Below are positions 24,108 through 33,864 of a stretch of 64,000 bases of DNA, one piece after another. The stretch is from Alicyclobacillus_A sp963788285 (lineage in GTDB: Bacteria; Bacillota; Bacilli; Alicyclobacillales; Alicyclobacillaceae). The notes below the pieces were generated by a model that saw nothing but the letters and a program-made list of their open reading frames with translations, was not told the origin of the DNA and searched no databases. Position 1 is the first letter of the stretch. Each line of letters starts with the position of its first letter. The stretch covers positions 124,001-188,000 of the forward strand of contig CAWBGB010000012.1 in assembly GCA_963788285.1 (NCBI GenBank), given 5' to 3'. A program made the position numbers and the translations under genes.

Positions 24108-25582
24108 TCTCGTAACTTCCTTCGCATGAGCTTTCCTGACGCATTTCGCGGCAAGTCATCGACGAAGATAAACGCCTTTGGAACTTTGTAGCCTGCCAGG
24201 TACTTTCGGCAGTGCTCCTCCAGTTCCGCCGACAATTCCGGCCGAGGTGACACGGCCTTGATGAAAGCAACGGGTACCTGACCCCAGGTGGCGTCTTCCC
24301 TGCCCGTCACACCCACTTCAATGACGCTGGGGTGGGTCGAGAGCACACTTTCCACCTCTGCGGGGTAGACGTTTTCACCGCCAGAGATGATGAGATCATT
24401 GCGCCTGTCCAACACATACAGATAGCCTTCTTCATCGATGTATCCGATATCCCCGGTTTTGAACCAGCCATTTCCCATCGCCGCTTCTGTGGCATCGGGA
24501 CGATGAAAATACCCGGGGACAATGGTTGGCCCACGCACCACGATTTCGCCAGGCACATGGGGGGCCACCGGTTTGCCATCCACCCAGATGGCAACCTCGG
24601 TGACTGGCAGCGGTTTGCCAGAGGAGCCCAGCTTCCGTAACCCCTCTTCAGGTCTCAGCGTGGTCACCTGCGAATTGGCTTCCGTCAAACCGTACGATTG
24701 CGCCACAGGAACCTGTAACGCCTGACATTTTTGCAAGAGCGCCTTAGTTGCCGCACTGCCCCCCAGCAACACGCAGCGCAACCGGTCTGGGTAAGGCCTC
24801 GTTCGACCTTCCAGCATGCGCTGTAACATGACCGGAACGACGGAGACTAGGCTGATGTCCTGTTCGTCAATCGTTCGATTGACCGCATCCGGATGAAACT
24901 TATCGTGGATCACCGCCGTTGTACCATAGATCAAGCTCCTCATGAGCACGGATAATCCACCCATATGGAACAACGGCATCGGTACCAACCACCGGTCCCC
25001 TTTTTGCAAACCGAGCAACAGCGCAGAGTTGATAGCAGACCACCACTGGTTGCCGTACGTAATTATGGCGCCCTTCGGATGGCCCGTGGTGCCCGATGTA
25101 TACATGATGGCGAGCGTTTCCCCGAGGTCAATGTGCAAACGTTCTGCGCGTGTATTGTCATCAGCCTGAACCTGCTCAAGGTTTAGAGCGACCACACCTG
25201 CACCAAGCTCTTCCTGTAGTCGGTGTGCGACATCCGCGAAAAAGTTGTCGTGTGCGAGCACCTTCACGCCTGCATCACGCAATTGCCACGACAACTCGGC
25301 GGTCGTCAGCCGTACATTGAGTGGCACAGCCACCGCGCGGGCCTGCATCACACCATGCAATCCGACTGCAAACACCAGGCCTTTTTTGCACAACAGTGCA
25401 ACGACGTCTCCAGGCACCAGGCCGATATCGCGCAACTTGGAAGCAAGCCCCATTGCTGCCTGCAACAATTCAGCATAGGTCAACCGCTGATCCGGCGATT
25501 CCAGGGCCACGGTGTCCGGTGCGTCGGTTGCCCGGCGATGAAGCCAGTCAGGCAGCACAGGTTGGAAGTCTCTCGTCGCCAC
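24077..25582 (-). CDS. menE: o-Succinylbenzoate-CoA ligase
   Basis: This is an adenylate-forming enzyme of 501 residues. The P-loop-like core MYTSGTTGHPKGAII is near residue 160, SYGLTEANSQV near 290, the aspartate-containing GWFKTGDIGYIDEEG near 370, the hinge LDRRNDLIISGGENVYP near 390 and the C-terminal lysine in NASGKLMRRKLR near 485. It activates o-succinylbenzoate for ring closure by MenB. The position between menB and menF makes this better than a generic fatty-acid ligase call. Its ORF extends 31 bases into menF. Confidence 0.95.
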   Translation of the reverse strand: MATRDFQPVLPDWLHRRATDAPDTVALESPDQRLTYAELLQAAMGLASKLRDIGLVPGDVVALLCKKGLVFAVGLHGVMQARAVAVPLNVRLTTAELSWQLRDAGVKVLAHDNFFADVAHRLQEELGAGVVALNLEQVQADDNTRAERLHIDLGETLAIMYTSGTTGHPKGAIITYGNQWWSAINSALLLGLQKGDRWLVPMPLFHMGGLSVLMRSLIYGTTAVIHDKFHPDAVNRTIDEQDISLVSVVPVMLQRMLEGRTRPYPDRLRCVLLGGSAATKALLQKCQALQVPVAQSYGLTEANSQVTTLRPEEGLRKLGSSGKPLPVTEVAIWVDGKPVAPHVPGEIVVRGPTIVPGYFHRPDATEAAMGNGWFKTGDIGYIDEEGYLYVLDRRNDLIISGGENVYPAEVESVLSTHPSVIEVGVTGREDATWGQVPVAFIKAVSPRPELSAELEEHCRKYLAGYKVPKAFIFVDDLPRNASGKLMRRKLREWLSHKLRQS

Positions 25583-25651
25583 GCGCCCTCCTCCTTCCCC
25601 AAAAATGCAACCGCCCCACCTTGCCAGGAGGGGCGCGCCGATGTGAAAAGG

Positions 25652-26467
25652 TTATGGCAGGCGCGGGAACTTGCTAAAATCAGGCTTCCTCTTTTCGAGA
25701 AACGCATTCATGCCTTCTTTGGCTTCGTCGGTCATGTAGTACAGCATTGTTGCGTCCCCGGCGAGCATCTGCAGACCAGCCAGTCCATCGGTATCCGCGT
25801 TGAACGCCATCTTCAGGAAGCGTAACGCTATCGGGCTCTTCTCGAGAATTTCACGCGCCCATTTGATGGACTCCTCTTCCAGCTTGTCGAGCGGAACGAC
25901 AGCATTGACGAGCCCCATTTCCAGGGCCTCCTGCGCACTGTATTGGCGGCACAAGTACCAAATTTCTTTCGCTTTCTTGTGGCCGACCGTTCGTGCCAAC
26001 AAGGTTGCTCCGTACCCAGCGTCAAAGCTTCCGACCTTCGGACCCGTTTGCCCGAACCGAGCGTTGTCAGCAGCAATCGTCAGGTCGCAGACCAAGTGCA
26101 ACACGTGACCGCCGCCAATTGCATACCCAGCCACGACAGCAATCACCGGTTTCGGCAATGCCCGGATTTGCCGTTGCAAGTCCAGTACATTCAAGCGGGG
26201 TACATCGTCTCTGCCAACATAGCCACCGTGCCCCCGAACCCGTTGATCGCCACCGGAACAGAATGCCTTGTCTCCCTTACCGGTGAACAGCACAACACCT
26301 GTCTCCGCGTCGTCGCGCACGTGTGCAAACGCGTCAATCAGTTCTTTCACCGTCTCCGGACGGAACGCGTTATGTACTTCAGGGCGGTTGATAGTGATTC
26401 TCGCAATTCCTTCCGCCTTCTCATAAATAATGTCCTCATAAGGTTTCACAATCTGCCAGTCCAACAT
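25652..26467 (-). CDS. menB: 1,4-Dihydroxy-2-naphthoyl-CoA synthase
   Basis: This crotonase-fold enzyme of about 271 residues closes the second naphthoquinone ring. It has the DHNA-CoA synthase marks FCSGGDQRVRGHGGYV near residue 72, VAGYAIGGGHVLHLVCD near 112 with the oxyanion glycines, and FGQTGPKVGSFDAGYG near 140. The C-terminal KRKPDFSKFPRLP is also typical. ATG 26467 has GGAGG eight bases upstream; the GTG at 26473 is too close to it. It is the first gene of the minus-strand men operon and diverges from menA. A 70-base gap separates it from menE. Confidence 0.97.
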   Translation of the reverse strand: MLDWQIVKPYEDIIYEKAEGIARITINRPEVHNAFRPETVKELIDAFAHVRDDAETGVVLFTGKGDKAFCSGGDQRVRGHGGYVGRDDVPRLNVLDLQRQIRALPKPVIAVVAGYAIGGGHVLHLVCDLTIAADNARFGQTGPKVGSFDAGYGATLLARTVGHKKAKEIWYLCRQYSAQEALEMGLVNAVVPLDKLEEESIKWAREILEKSPIALRFLKMAFNADTDGLAGLQMLAGDATMLYYMTDEAKEGMNAFLEKRKPDFSKFPRLP

Positions 26468-26515
26468 GGACACGACCTCCGATTCTGCGAATTCAAACCT
26501 GCCTCAACCATTGCC

Positions 26516-26550
26516 CTAAAAAACACCACAACCTAAAAAAACACCACAAC
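26516..26550. repeat. Tandem 17/18-bp direct repeat in the menB-menA gap
   Basis: CTAAAAAACACCACAAC is followed at once by CTAAAAAAACACCACAAC. The two copies differ by one A. The repeat lies 50 bases upstream of menB and 121 upstream of menA, where it could be a regulator site or just slippage. Confidence 0.8.
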
Positions 26551-26670
26551 AAGTATAGCAAACTCACAACAAGCCGGAAAGTTGACCAAGATGTGCGCGT
26601 TGTCGGCGCAGGCCGCGTTTGCTATCATCGATGAGTGGTAGATAGTCTGTTGAAACGGAGGTGTGCGGGG

Positions 26671-27579
26671 ATGAGCTTCCGCCAACGTTTATCCATTGGC
26701 TGGCGACTGCTGCGTCCGTTTACACTCACGGCGTCGCTTGTCCCGGTACTCATTGGTACAGGCATGGCCCTGTCGCAGGGTCATTTTCACGCGCTTTTAT
26801 TCCTTAGTTTTCTCATCGCATCGCTTCTCATACAAGTGGCGACAAACATGTTCAACGAATACTTCGACTACAAGCGGGGACTCGATGACCACAACATGGT
26901 GGGTATCGCTGGAACCATTGTCCGGGATGGCGTACATCCACGCACCGTGATTCGATTGGCTTGGATCTGTGTGGCGGTTTCCGTGCTGCTCGGAGTATAC
27001 ATTTGCGCATCCACTACGTGGTGGATTGCTGCCGTGGGTACACTGTGCCTGTGTGTTGCTTATTGCTACTCCGGAGGCCCGAAACCTCTGGCGTACACAC
27101 CATTCGGTGAATTGGCAGCCGCTATCGCCATGGGGCCAGCCATTGTATTGTTGGCGTTCTACGTACAGACCAGCACCATTACCGCGCAATCCATCGTAAC
27201 TTCGATTCCGATTGGCCTCCTGATTGGAGCCATCCTGCTCGGAAACAACATACGCGATATGGAGCAGGACCGCCAGGGGGGCCGTCGAACATTGGTCATC
27301 CTGCTCGGTCGCGAGCGTGGCCGAGTACTGTTTGCTAGCGTGTTTGCCGTGTCCTATGTAGTCGTCCTCGGACTCGTTGTACTCGGTTACTTAACACCGT
27401 GGACCTTGCTAGTGTTTCTCACCGTTCCTTCAGCCACCCATGTCGTGAAGCTGTACTACCGGTATACAGAGCCGAAGCAACTGCACCCTGCAGTCAAAGG
27501 TACTTCAACACTCCTGTTCCGCTTTGGTGCCTTGATGTTTGTCGGTTTCCTCTGTTCAGCTTTCATTACCTTGCATTAA
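26671..27579 (+). CDS. menA: 1,4-Dihydroxy-2-naphthoate polyprenyltransferase
   Basis: This UbiA-type membrane prenyltransferase of about 302 residues has roughly nine hydrophobic helices. The first aspartate-rich motif is NMFNEYFDYKRGLDD near residue 65, and the second is NNIRDMEQDRQGGRRT near residue 195. It attaches the isoprenoid tail to DHNA in the membrane, giving demethylmenaquinone. The GTG at 26635 opens the frame, but ATG 26671 has GGAGG nine bases upstream and gives the usual N-terminus (RQRLSIGWRLLRPFTLTAS). It diverges from menB, and a strong terminator follows. Confidence 0.96.
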   Translation: MSFRQRLSIGWRLLRPFTLTASLVPVLIGTGMALSQGHFHALLFLSFLIASLLIQVATNMFNEYFDYKRGLDDHNMVGIAGTIVRDGVHPRTVIRLAWICVAVSVLLGVYICASTTWWIAAVGTLCLCVAYCYSGGPKPLAYTPFGELAAAIAMGPAIVLLAFYVQTSTITAQSIVTSIPIGLLIGAILLGNNIRDMEQDRQGGRRTLVILLGRERGRVLFASVFAVSYVVVLGLVVLGYLTPWTLLVFLTVPSATHVVKLYYRYTEPKQLHPAVKGTSTLLFRFGALMFVGFLCSAFITLH

Positions 27580-27673
27580 CATGAATAGCGGTTCTCCATG
27601 TCACGTATATGGATGAAAGCCGTATCAGTATCGACAGAGCCATCATTCATAGAAGCATAGAGAAGTTATGATG

Positions 27674-27706
27674 AAAGGCGAGATACAGTATGGATCTCGC
27701 CTTTTT
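27674..27706 (+). terminator. Terminator of menA
   Basis: AAAGGCGAGAT pairs perfectly with ATCTCGCCTTT around a nine-base loop, followed by TT. Confidence 0.88.
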
Positions 27707-27788
27707 GGGTCGCATCTGAGCGATAAAAAGGAACTACACGAACTCAAAGTCCAGTTCAGTCGGTGGAAGGCGCCGGTAGCTTGGACGA

Positions 27789-28098
27789 CTATGCCACACT
27801 GCCATCGAGATATGCGGTCATCGCCTGTCCCGTCTGTTGATTCACCCACAGAATCGAAATGAAGCCCGTTCCATCTGGGGAAGGTGTGTGGATGACGATG
27901 TAGTCGCCAACGTGCACGGTTCCGACGCGACGAACTTCTGCTCTCTGCGGCGTACACGTTTGCATTACATCCGACACTGACCTGAATGCGATACACGTTT
28001 GTAAAAGCAATGTAGTTTTCATCCACCCAACCGGAAATGCCGTTTCCTGTCACGTGACACCATTCAGTCACGGCGTTGCCCACCATCCCCTGGTTCAT
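27789..28098 (-). pseudogene. Small SH3-like domain protein, frameshifted
   Basis: The N-terminal half, from ATG 28098 (GGAGGTGG six bases upstream), reads MNQGMVGNAVTEWCHV then GISGWVDENYIAF and NVYRIQVSVGCNANVYAAE. After a shift near 27940 the rest reads VGTVHVGDYIVIHTPSP to AYLDGSVA in another frame, ending at 27789. GWVDENYI and the following strand pattern resemble bacterial SH3 domains that bind wall or metal-bound partners. It is about 100 residues long if restored. The function is unknown, and one indel separates the two halves. Confidence 0.55.
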
Positions 28099-28202
28099 GG
28101 CATCCACCTCCAATTACGTGCCCACTGGCAACGTCTTCGAAGGTCGAAATAGGCTAGTCAGAGGAGCCGAGACATACCGTGCGCCAACTTTCGATTCTCG
28201 TG

Positions 28203-30327
28203 CTATCCAAGTTGCCGAACGGCCTCTTCAACATCCGTGACAGGTTGTTGACACGTGAAATTTTCACAAATGTACATTGTGGGTTTGCCATTCACAGCGA
28301 CCTGGTCTTCCACGTACGGACACAGGGTGGCCAATTCCGCCGCCTTTTCTGGATCCGTCGGACGGTGAATGAGCACCGTGTCAGGCAGAAACAAGGTTTG
28401 GATACGTTCAAGAACTGCCTGGGTCTCAGGGTGCTCCGACGGCCCGACGACAACCATCTCTCTGGTTTTGCCGTGCGCAAACTGCAATGCCATCAGCAGC
28501 ATGGTGTGTCCCATCGGATAGTGGCCGACGTGCTCTGCAAACGCCGAGAACAATTCCTCCGCAATGCGTTCGTACTCGGTGTTACCTGTCAGTCGGCCAA
28601 GGCGTACCAGGTTGAGAGCCGCCACCGAGTTTCCGGACGGCGTCGCGCCGTCGTAGACCTCTTTCGGCCGAACAATCAACGTTTCCGCATCGCTTCCGTA
28701 AAAATAGAAGCCACCAGCGCTCTCATCCCAAAAGAGACGAATCGTCTCGTCCTGCAGTAGGACGGCAGCGGCAAGGTGTTCTGGTTTGAACGTCGCTTCA
28801 TAAAGTTCAATGCATGCCCACGTCAGGAATGCGTAGTCATCCAGGTATCCCAAATGTGCAGCGTGACCATCCCGAAACCGGGCCAGCAGCCTTCCATCCG
28901 GATTTTTCAAGTTGTCGTTGATGAACTGAAGCGCCCGCTCGGCAGCCGCGATGTATGTGGATTCATGAAACACGCTCCCCGCCTTCGCCAAGGCGACAAT
29001 CATCAGTGCGTTCCACGACGTCAGCACCTTGTCGTCTTTGTGTGGATGAACACGCCCCTCCCGGTGTTGAAACAGCGTACGATTGGCGGCTCTGACCTGC
29101 TTCGCCCACTCGTCCGGATTTATTCCTTCGCGGGCGCAGAACGCGGCATGCGACTGGCCGATGAGATTGGGAATATTTTTCCCCTCAAAGTTCCCGTCCG
29201 GCGTGACGTCGTAGTACCGGCAGTACCGCCCACCCAGTTCCTTGCCAAGTACTTCCACAACCTGTTCTACCGTCCACAAATAAAACTTGCCTTCCTCCCC
29301 CTCCGAGTCAGCATCCTCTGCAGAGTAAAACGCGCCATCCTCACTCGTCATATCTCGCAGCACGTACTCCAGCACATCCTGTGCGATGTCCTTGTACGTT
29401 TCTTTCTTCGTCACCTGATAGGCTTCGACGTAGGTCATCACCAACAGCGCGTTGTCGTACAACATCTTCTCAAAGTGAGGCACCAGCCACTCCCTGTCGG
29501 TGGAATATCGCGCGAAGCCGAACCCCACGTGGTCGTAGATGCCCCCCCGATACATGGACATCAGCGTTTTTTCCACCATGTCTACGGCCTGCACATCCTT
29601 GTTTAAATACCCGTACCGCAGAAGAAACATCAAATTGTGCGGTGTCGGAAACTTGGGTGCGTCGCCGAATCCTCCGAACACCTCGTCAAACGAATCGCGA
29701 AATCCGTCGTACGCTTCCTCTATCCAGGAAATCTCAGCTTTACCTTTCCGAGTGACTTCCATCGCTGGCTTTAGCTGATCCATGATTTTCAGACTCGCTG
29801 CCACAACCTTGTCTGGGTCTTCTTCCCACTTTTCATGAATTTGCTGCAAGATCTCCAGTAGCCCCATACGGCCAAATCTACGTTCCTTCGGGAAGTATGT
29901 CCCTGCGAAGAATGGTCTTTGATCTGGGGTGACAATCACTGTCAGCGGCCATCCGCCCTGCCCCGTCATGGCCTGACAAACCGTCATGTAGATATGATCA
30001 ATGTCAGGCCGTTCCTCTCGGTCCACTTTAATGGCGACGAAGTGACGATTTAAGAGTTCCGCCACCTCTGGATCCTCAAATGATTCGCGTTCCATCACAT
30101 GACACCAATGACATGTCGATAAACGATTCCTCTCTTATAAACGTATTCGCAGCCCCGTAGGGCTACGAATAGCCGATGGACAAGAAGACAGGCTTGCCTT
30201 CACGCTGCGCCTTTTGGAAAGCCTCGGGACCCCAAGGAAACCAGTCGACGGGGTTGTATGCGTGTTGCATTAAATAAGGGCTCTTTTCATATATCAATCG
30301 ATTAGGCTTACGTGTAGTGTCGTTCAT
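28203..30327 (-). pseudogene. DUF255/YyaL-like thioredoxin-domain protein, split by a 49-bp insertion
   Basis: The family (YyaL, spermatogenesis-associated protein 20) has an N-terminal thioredoxin-like domain and a long alpha/alpha toroid. The start at ATG 30327 (GGAGG seven bases upstream) gives SPYLMQHAYNPVDWFPWG and KPVFLSIGYS. Then a TAG stops the frame. The remainder, TCHWCHVMERESFEDPEVA, with the family's CHWC motif, lies 49 bases further in another frame and runs intact for 631 residues to 28203. Removing bases 30117-30165 restores GYSTCHWCH exactly. The downstream open frame could still make a truncated protein without the redox motif. Confidence 0.9.
30117..30165 (-). repeat. 49-bp hairpin insertion in the YyaL-like gene
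   Basis: The insert is exactly the extra sequence between the GYS and TCHWC codons and is flanked by CGA on both sides. With three flanking bases it folds as ATTCGTAGCCC-TACG-GGGCTGCGAAT with one T-G pair, followed by an AT-rich tail. It adds an in-frame TAG and shifts the frame by one. I saw no second copy in the window. Confidence 0.85.
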
Positions 30328-30379
30328 CGTTCGACCTCCGTTATTTAAGACTTATCGGTAAGTATATCCTATTGCATGA

Positions 30380-30414
30380 AAAGAAAAAGCATCGATGCTC
30401 ATTCCGCCGATGCC
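30380..30414 (-). terminator. Probable terminator of the EamA exporter gene
   Basis: On the minus strand GCATCG and CGATGC form a short stem, followed by TTTTTCTTTT. It lies about 105 bases past the exporter stop. Confidence 0.5.
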
Positions 30415-30519
30415 ATAGCCTTACGCTTTTCCATTTGGTCCATCTTGCGCCTCTGAACGCATCTATATCGACATTGCCGTCCATTAAGCCTTTTTATATA
30501 TTTTGGTGAATACCCAATA

Positions 30520-31437
30520 TCAGGTTGTTCGGCTACCTATTATTGTCCCTATCGTCGCCATCGTAATCAGTACAATTGCAATAAATGCACGTAATCCAAT
30601 TCCTTCACGAAGGACGAAGAAACCTACAAGGGCCGCGACAGCAGGTTCCGTGCTCATGAGTAAACCGAATACACGAGTTGGTAATCGACGTAACGCCTCA
30701 ATCTCCAGAGAATAGGGAATCACTGAAGAGAGCAGGGCAATACCTACCCCTACCAAAAGAATATTTGGTTCAACTAACTTAGCCCCAGCATTGTATATAC
30801 CAATTGGAATCAGCACTAGGGCAGCGACTCCCATTGCCAATGCTAACCCATTGATACCAGGTATAGACCGACCAACACGTGAGCTTAGGATAATGTACGC
30901 GCCCCAACAGCCCCCAGCCATAAGTGCTAGTACCATACCAAATAAATCGAAGGCTGCTCCCGTCCAAGGTGCTAAGCAGAAAATTCCACTTGTCGCCAAA
31001 ATAACCCACAGCACATCAAGTAGACGCCGTGAGCCAATAATAGCCACACCGAGAGGTCCCACAAATTCAAGTGTGACAGCTATCCCCAAAGGTATACGTG
31101 CTAAAGCAGCATAAAAGCATAAATTCATAGTTGCCAATGCGAGACCAAATAGTACGCAGTTAATATAAGCCGTTCGTGTATAACCTCTGACACGAGGACG
31201 CCAGATAAGAAATAATATCAAAGCAGCAAATCCCACGCGCAAAGATACAGTACCGGCTGACCCTAAGGTAGTAAACAAGCCCTTTGCGAGAGCGGCACCG
31301 ATTTGTGTTGAACTTACGGATAACATGACAAGTCCAGTTGGGGGTATTGAACTGAGAAGACCTCGTAATTTCGAACCAGTTGGGGTTACCACTCGCTTTC
31401 CTATGTTGATAAACATAGGTTTTGGATTATCCAACAC
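30520..31437 (-). CDS. EamA/RhtA-family exporter
   Basis: This 305-residue protein has ten predicted transmembrane helices in two EamA repeats. TLEFVGPLGVAIIGSRR near residue 125 and SVIPYSLEIEALRRLP near residue 240, followed by STEPAVAALVGF, are typical of the RhtA-like drug/metabolite transporters that export threonine, homoserine or similar amino acids. The actual substrate is unknown. The gene is more AT-rich than the men region. A strongly structured stretch lies 150-230 bases upstream (31589-31668) and could be part of its leader. Confidence 0.88.
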   Translation of the reverse strand: MLDNPKPMFINIGKRVVTPTGSKLRGLLSSIPPTGLVMLSVSSTQIGAALAKGLFTTLGSAGTVSLRVGFAALILFLIWRPRVRGYTRTAYINCVLFGLALATMNLCFYAALARIPLGIAVTLEFVGPLGVAIIGSRRLLDVLWVILATSGIFCLAPWTGAAFDLFGMVLALMAGGCWGAYIILSSRVGRSIPGINGLALAMGVAALVLIPIGIYNAGAKLVEPNILLVGVGIALLSSVIPYSLEIEALRRLPTRVFGLLMSTEPAVAALVGFFVLREGIGLRAFIAIVLITMATIGTIIGSRTT

Positions 31438-31588
31438 TGTTTCAATCCCCTTTGAAAGGAATGATAAATTAGAAAATCATAAGTTTTTACAAATTTATGT
31501 TTCTTTCCGTTGAAACATATCCCCATTTAATTTCATTCGCATTGAAGGGACTATCTGATGTATTTTAACTGACATACTTTTTTGGAGG

Positions 31589-31668
31589 GAACAGCGTGAG
31601 AGTGCTCGCACCCGTTAGTTCGTGTTGTGACTAGCCCTCTGGCACTCGCAACTACACCTGAGCTGTTC
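31589..31668. other. Nested inverted repeats upstream of the EamA exporter
   Basis: GAACAGC (31589-31595) pairs with GCTGTTC (31662-31668). Inside it GAGTGC pairs with GCACTC, and inside that GTTAGT pairs with ACTAGC with mismatch, giving a long three-part stem of about 80 bases. It has no T-run and does not match a riboswitch class I know. The gap 31438-31899 holds no convincing gene. Confidence 0.45.
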
Positions 31669-31899
31669 TCATCGCATAATGGACAGCTTCGGTCATGCCT
31701 TCTTAAGGCCGATATCAACCAAGTTCGTTGATCGAGTTGGAAAACATATCCTTTTTTCATATTGTACCCTTGCTCAAACTTCCTACGCAAAAGAAAAACG
31801 GGAAAAGAAAAATGAGACTGTCACACAAGAGAGTGTGAACTACACGATTTGCATCCAGGAGAAAACGCATGGATGCCTCACATATTCGTGATCATTCAC

Positions 31900-32880
31900 T
31901 AATCCGTACAACGCCCTGGGCAACGAGTATTGAGCTAATCCAAGTTACCCATATAAGACGTTCTAAGTTTTTCATAACAAGAGAGGACAGCGAAGCAACG
32001 ATGACAGGTTGAATACTGGCGATTATGGAACCTTGTGAGACAGGAATCGAATCGCACGCGTCAACAACAGGACCGCTGCGGCGCTTCGAAATCCAGCTGT
32101 GACAATATATAGGTTGAGATTCTTCAGGACAAGGCTGATGACACTTCTAAACCGACCGAACATATAGAGAAACAATATGTATACAACAAGCGCTGAGACT
32201 GTTTCCAGTGTTGCTGCAAGTGGGACAGTGATGGAAGTATCGACGCCCACTTTGCGAAGCGTATGCCCAACACCCTGGAGGAGTGTCGCAAGAATCGTCA
32301 ACCATCACACCTTGTTTAAAAAGCTTGCCGATAAACCTGGATGAAAACCACGCTCGTTCAACGGAAAGCAGAATCATCCCAATGCTAAGCAGAACATCCC
32401 ACACATATCTGAAACATTGAATTTTTCACCCAAGATTGTGATGGCGATAGCTGAAGTGACGATGGGGCCATTGCGTCGATGATTCCCCCGCGAGTCGCAC
32501 CGATTCGAGCAATCGCTGTAAATAACGCTAATCTCCCAAATAATGTACCAATAAGTCCAGCAAGAATACAAAATCCTACCGCCTTTTGTGAGGTTGCCTA
32601 CGAGCGTAAACATAATATATTACACCTTGCACTACTCTTAGTGAACACGCGATGACAAAAGTCACCGTTGACCACCACAGATGGAGGACAGCGGCACCAT
32701 CAGGACCTTTCCTGTTCCAATACCAGCGATTTGCAAAATAGTGATGAACAACTGGTTCAGCCAAACTCTGCAAATCGCTTAATTCATGTATGTCGCTTTG
32801 CAGTCCAATACAAGGTACACCCAGCACACATGGTTAAGCCTAGCAGTCCAATCACCGAGGTGAATTTCGACTATGGATCT
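31900..32880 (-). pseudogene. Decayed EamA-type transporter
   Basis: Four minus-strand frame pieces follow each other: LQSLAEPVVHHYFANRWYWN and VTFVIACSLRVVQGVIYYVYA near 32580-32820, then NGPIVTSAIAITILGEKFNVSDMCGMFCLALGMILLSVE near 32370-32480, then VPLAATLETVSALVVYILFLYMFG and SAAAVLLLTRAIRFL near 32040-32230. The SAIAITILGEKFN part is typical of the helix pair ending an EamA repeat. Several indels and stops separate the pieces, so no product is likely. It lies between two intact transporter genes. Confidence 0.65.
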
Positions 32881-32889
32881 GGAAATAGC

Positions 32890-33801
32890 CTATGCGAACA
32901 GAATGTATATCGGTAGCGTCACGAAGCTCAGCAATGTCGTCACCGCCACTGTCAACGTGACTGCGTCGGTATCAGCCCCGTATTTCTTTGCAAACACAAT
33001 GTTATTAATTGCGGCAGGCATACTGGATTGGACGAGGAGGATGGGGCCGAGCATACCGTGTATTCTGAGCACAAGGATGCAGAACTGCGATAATAGCGGA
33101 ACAATCCCTACCCTGAGTAAAACGGCTAACCAGACCTCTTTCCGTTTGATACCTGTCCAACGAAGACCGCCCAACTGCACGCCAAGGATCAGCAACACCA
33201 CTGCAGCGTAAGCATCCCCTAGCATATGAAGTCCCGTTTCAATGCCAGGAGGGATATGCACCGAAAGAGCATCCAGCACAGTCCCTATCACAAGAGCGTA
33301 GATCAGCGGCGCCTTCAACACTTGAAAGAGAGCCTGCCGAGGACGAACTTCTGCCCTGGAGGCAATATAGAGGCCGAGGCTATTGATCAGGACAATCTGG
33401 CCAATGACGTACACCGCCCCATTGGTCAGTCCCGCAGCACCGTATGCCAACAGCAGCACGGGTAGTCCGTAGTTGTTTGAATTCCCGAAGATGGTAGTGA
33501 GGGTGACAGCTGCTTCGACGGGGCCAGACAACCGGAACAACCTTATCGACAATTTTGCGATGCCCCAACAAAGCAAGGTCTGGAGCACTGTGAACGACAA
33601 GATGTCAATGACATTCTCGTCCGAGAGGTGCACTTGCGAGAGAACAACCAGTACTAAGCTGGGAGATAGAACGTAGAGACTGATATCCGCCAAACTGGAT
33701 GTCTCAATCTTTCGGAACCTTCCTACCACGGCACCTATCAGACAAATGACGACAATGGGCAAGACGACACTGGACAGCATTCCTAGGTATTGGTGCATCA
33801 C
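32890..33801 (-). CDS. AEC-family transporter
   Basis: This is an auxin-efflux-carrier-type permease of 303 residues with about ten transmembrane helices arranged as two repeats. TTIFGNSNNYGLPVLLLAYG near residue 100 is the conserved cross-over segment of the family, and SSMPAAINNIVFAKKYGAD near residue 262 is the matching C-terminal one. Bacterial members move malate, other organic acids or unknown metabolites. There is no linked enzyme gene to identify the substrate. The start MMHQYLGMLSSVVLP is accepted as the first ATG, and a later ATG is possible. Confidence 0.88.
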   Translation of the reverse strand: MMHQYLGMLSSVVLPIVVICLIGAVVGRFRKIETSSLADISLYVLSPSLVLVVLSQVHLSDENVIDILSFTVLQTLLCWGIAKLSIRLFRLSGPVEAAVTLTTIFGNSNNYGLPVLLLAYGAAGLTNGAVYVIGQIVLINSLGLYIASRAEVRPRQALFQVLKAPLIYALVIGTVLDALSVHIPPGIETGLHMLGDAYAAVVLLILGVQLGGLRWTGIKRKEVWLAVLLRVGIVPLLSQFCILVLRIHGMLGPILLVQSSMPAAINNIVFAKKYGADTDAVTLTVAVTTLLSFVTLPIYILFA

Positions 33802-33864
33802 GCCCTGCTCACCGCCTCATCCCCTTCTCCGGATCATCCCAGGTTTTGCACTCTACTGCATTCT

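Noticed and set aside
31589..31668. T-box or SAM leader in front of the EamA exporter
   Set aside because: No T-box TGG antiterminator bulge, no S-box GGCAACC core and no terminator are present.
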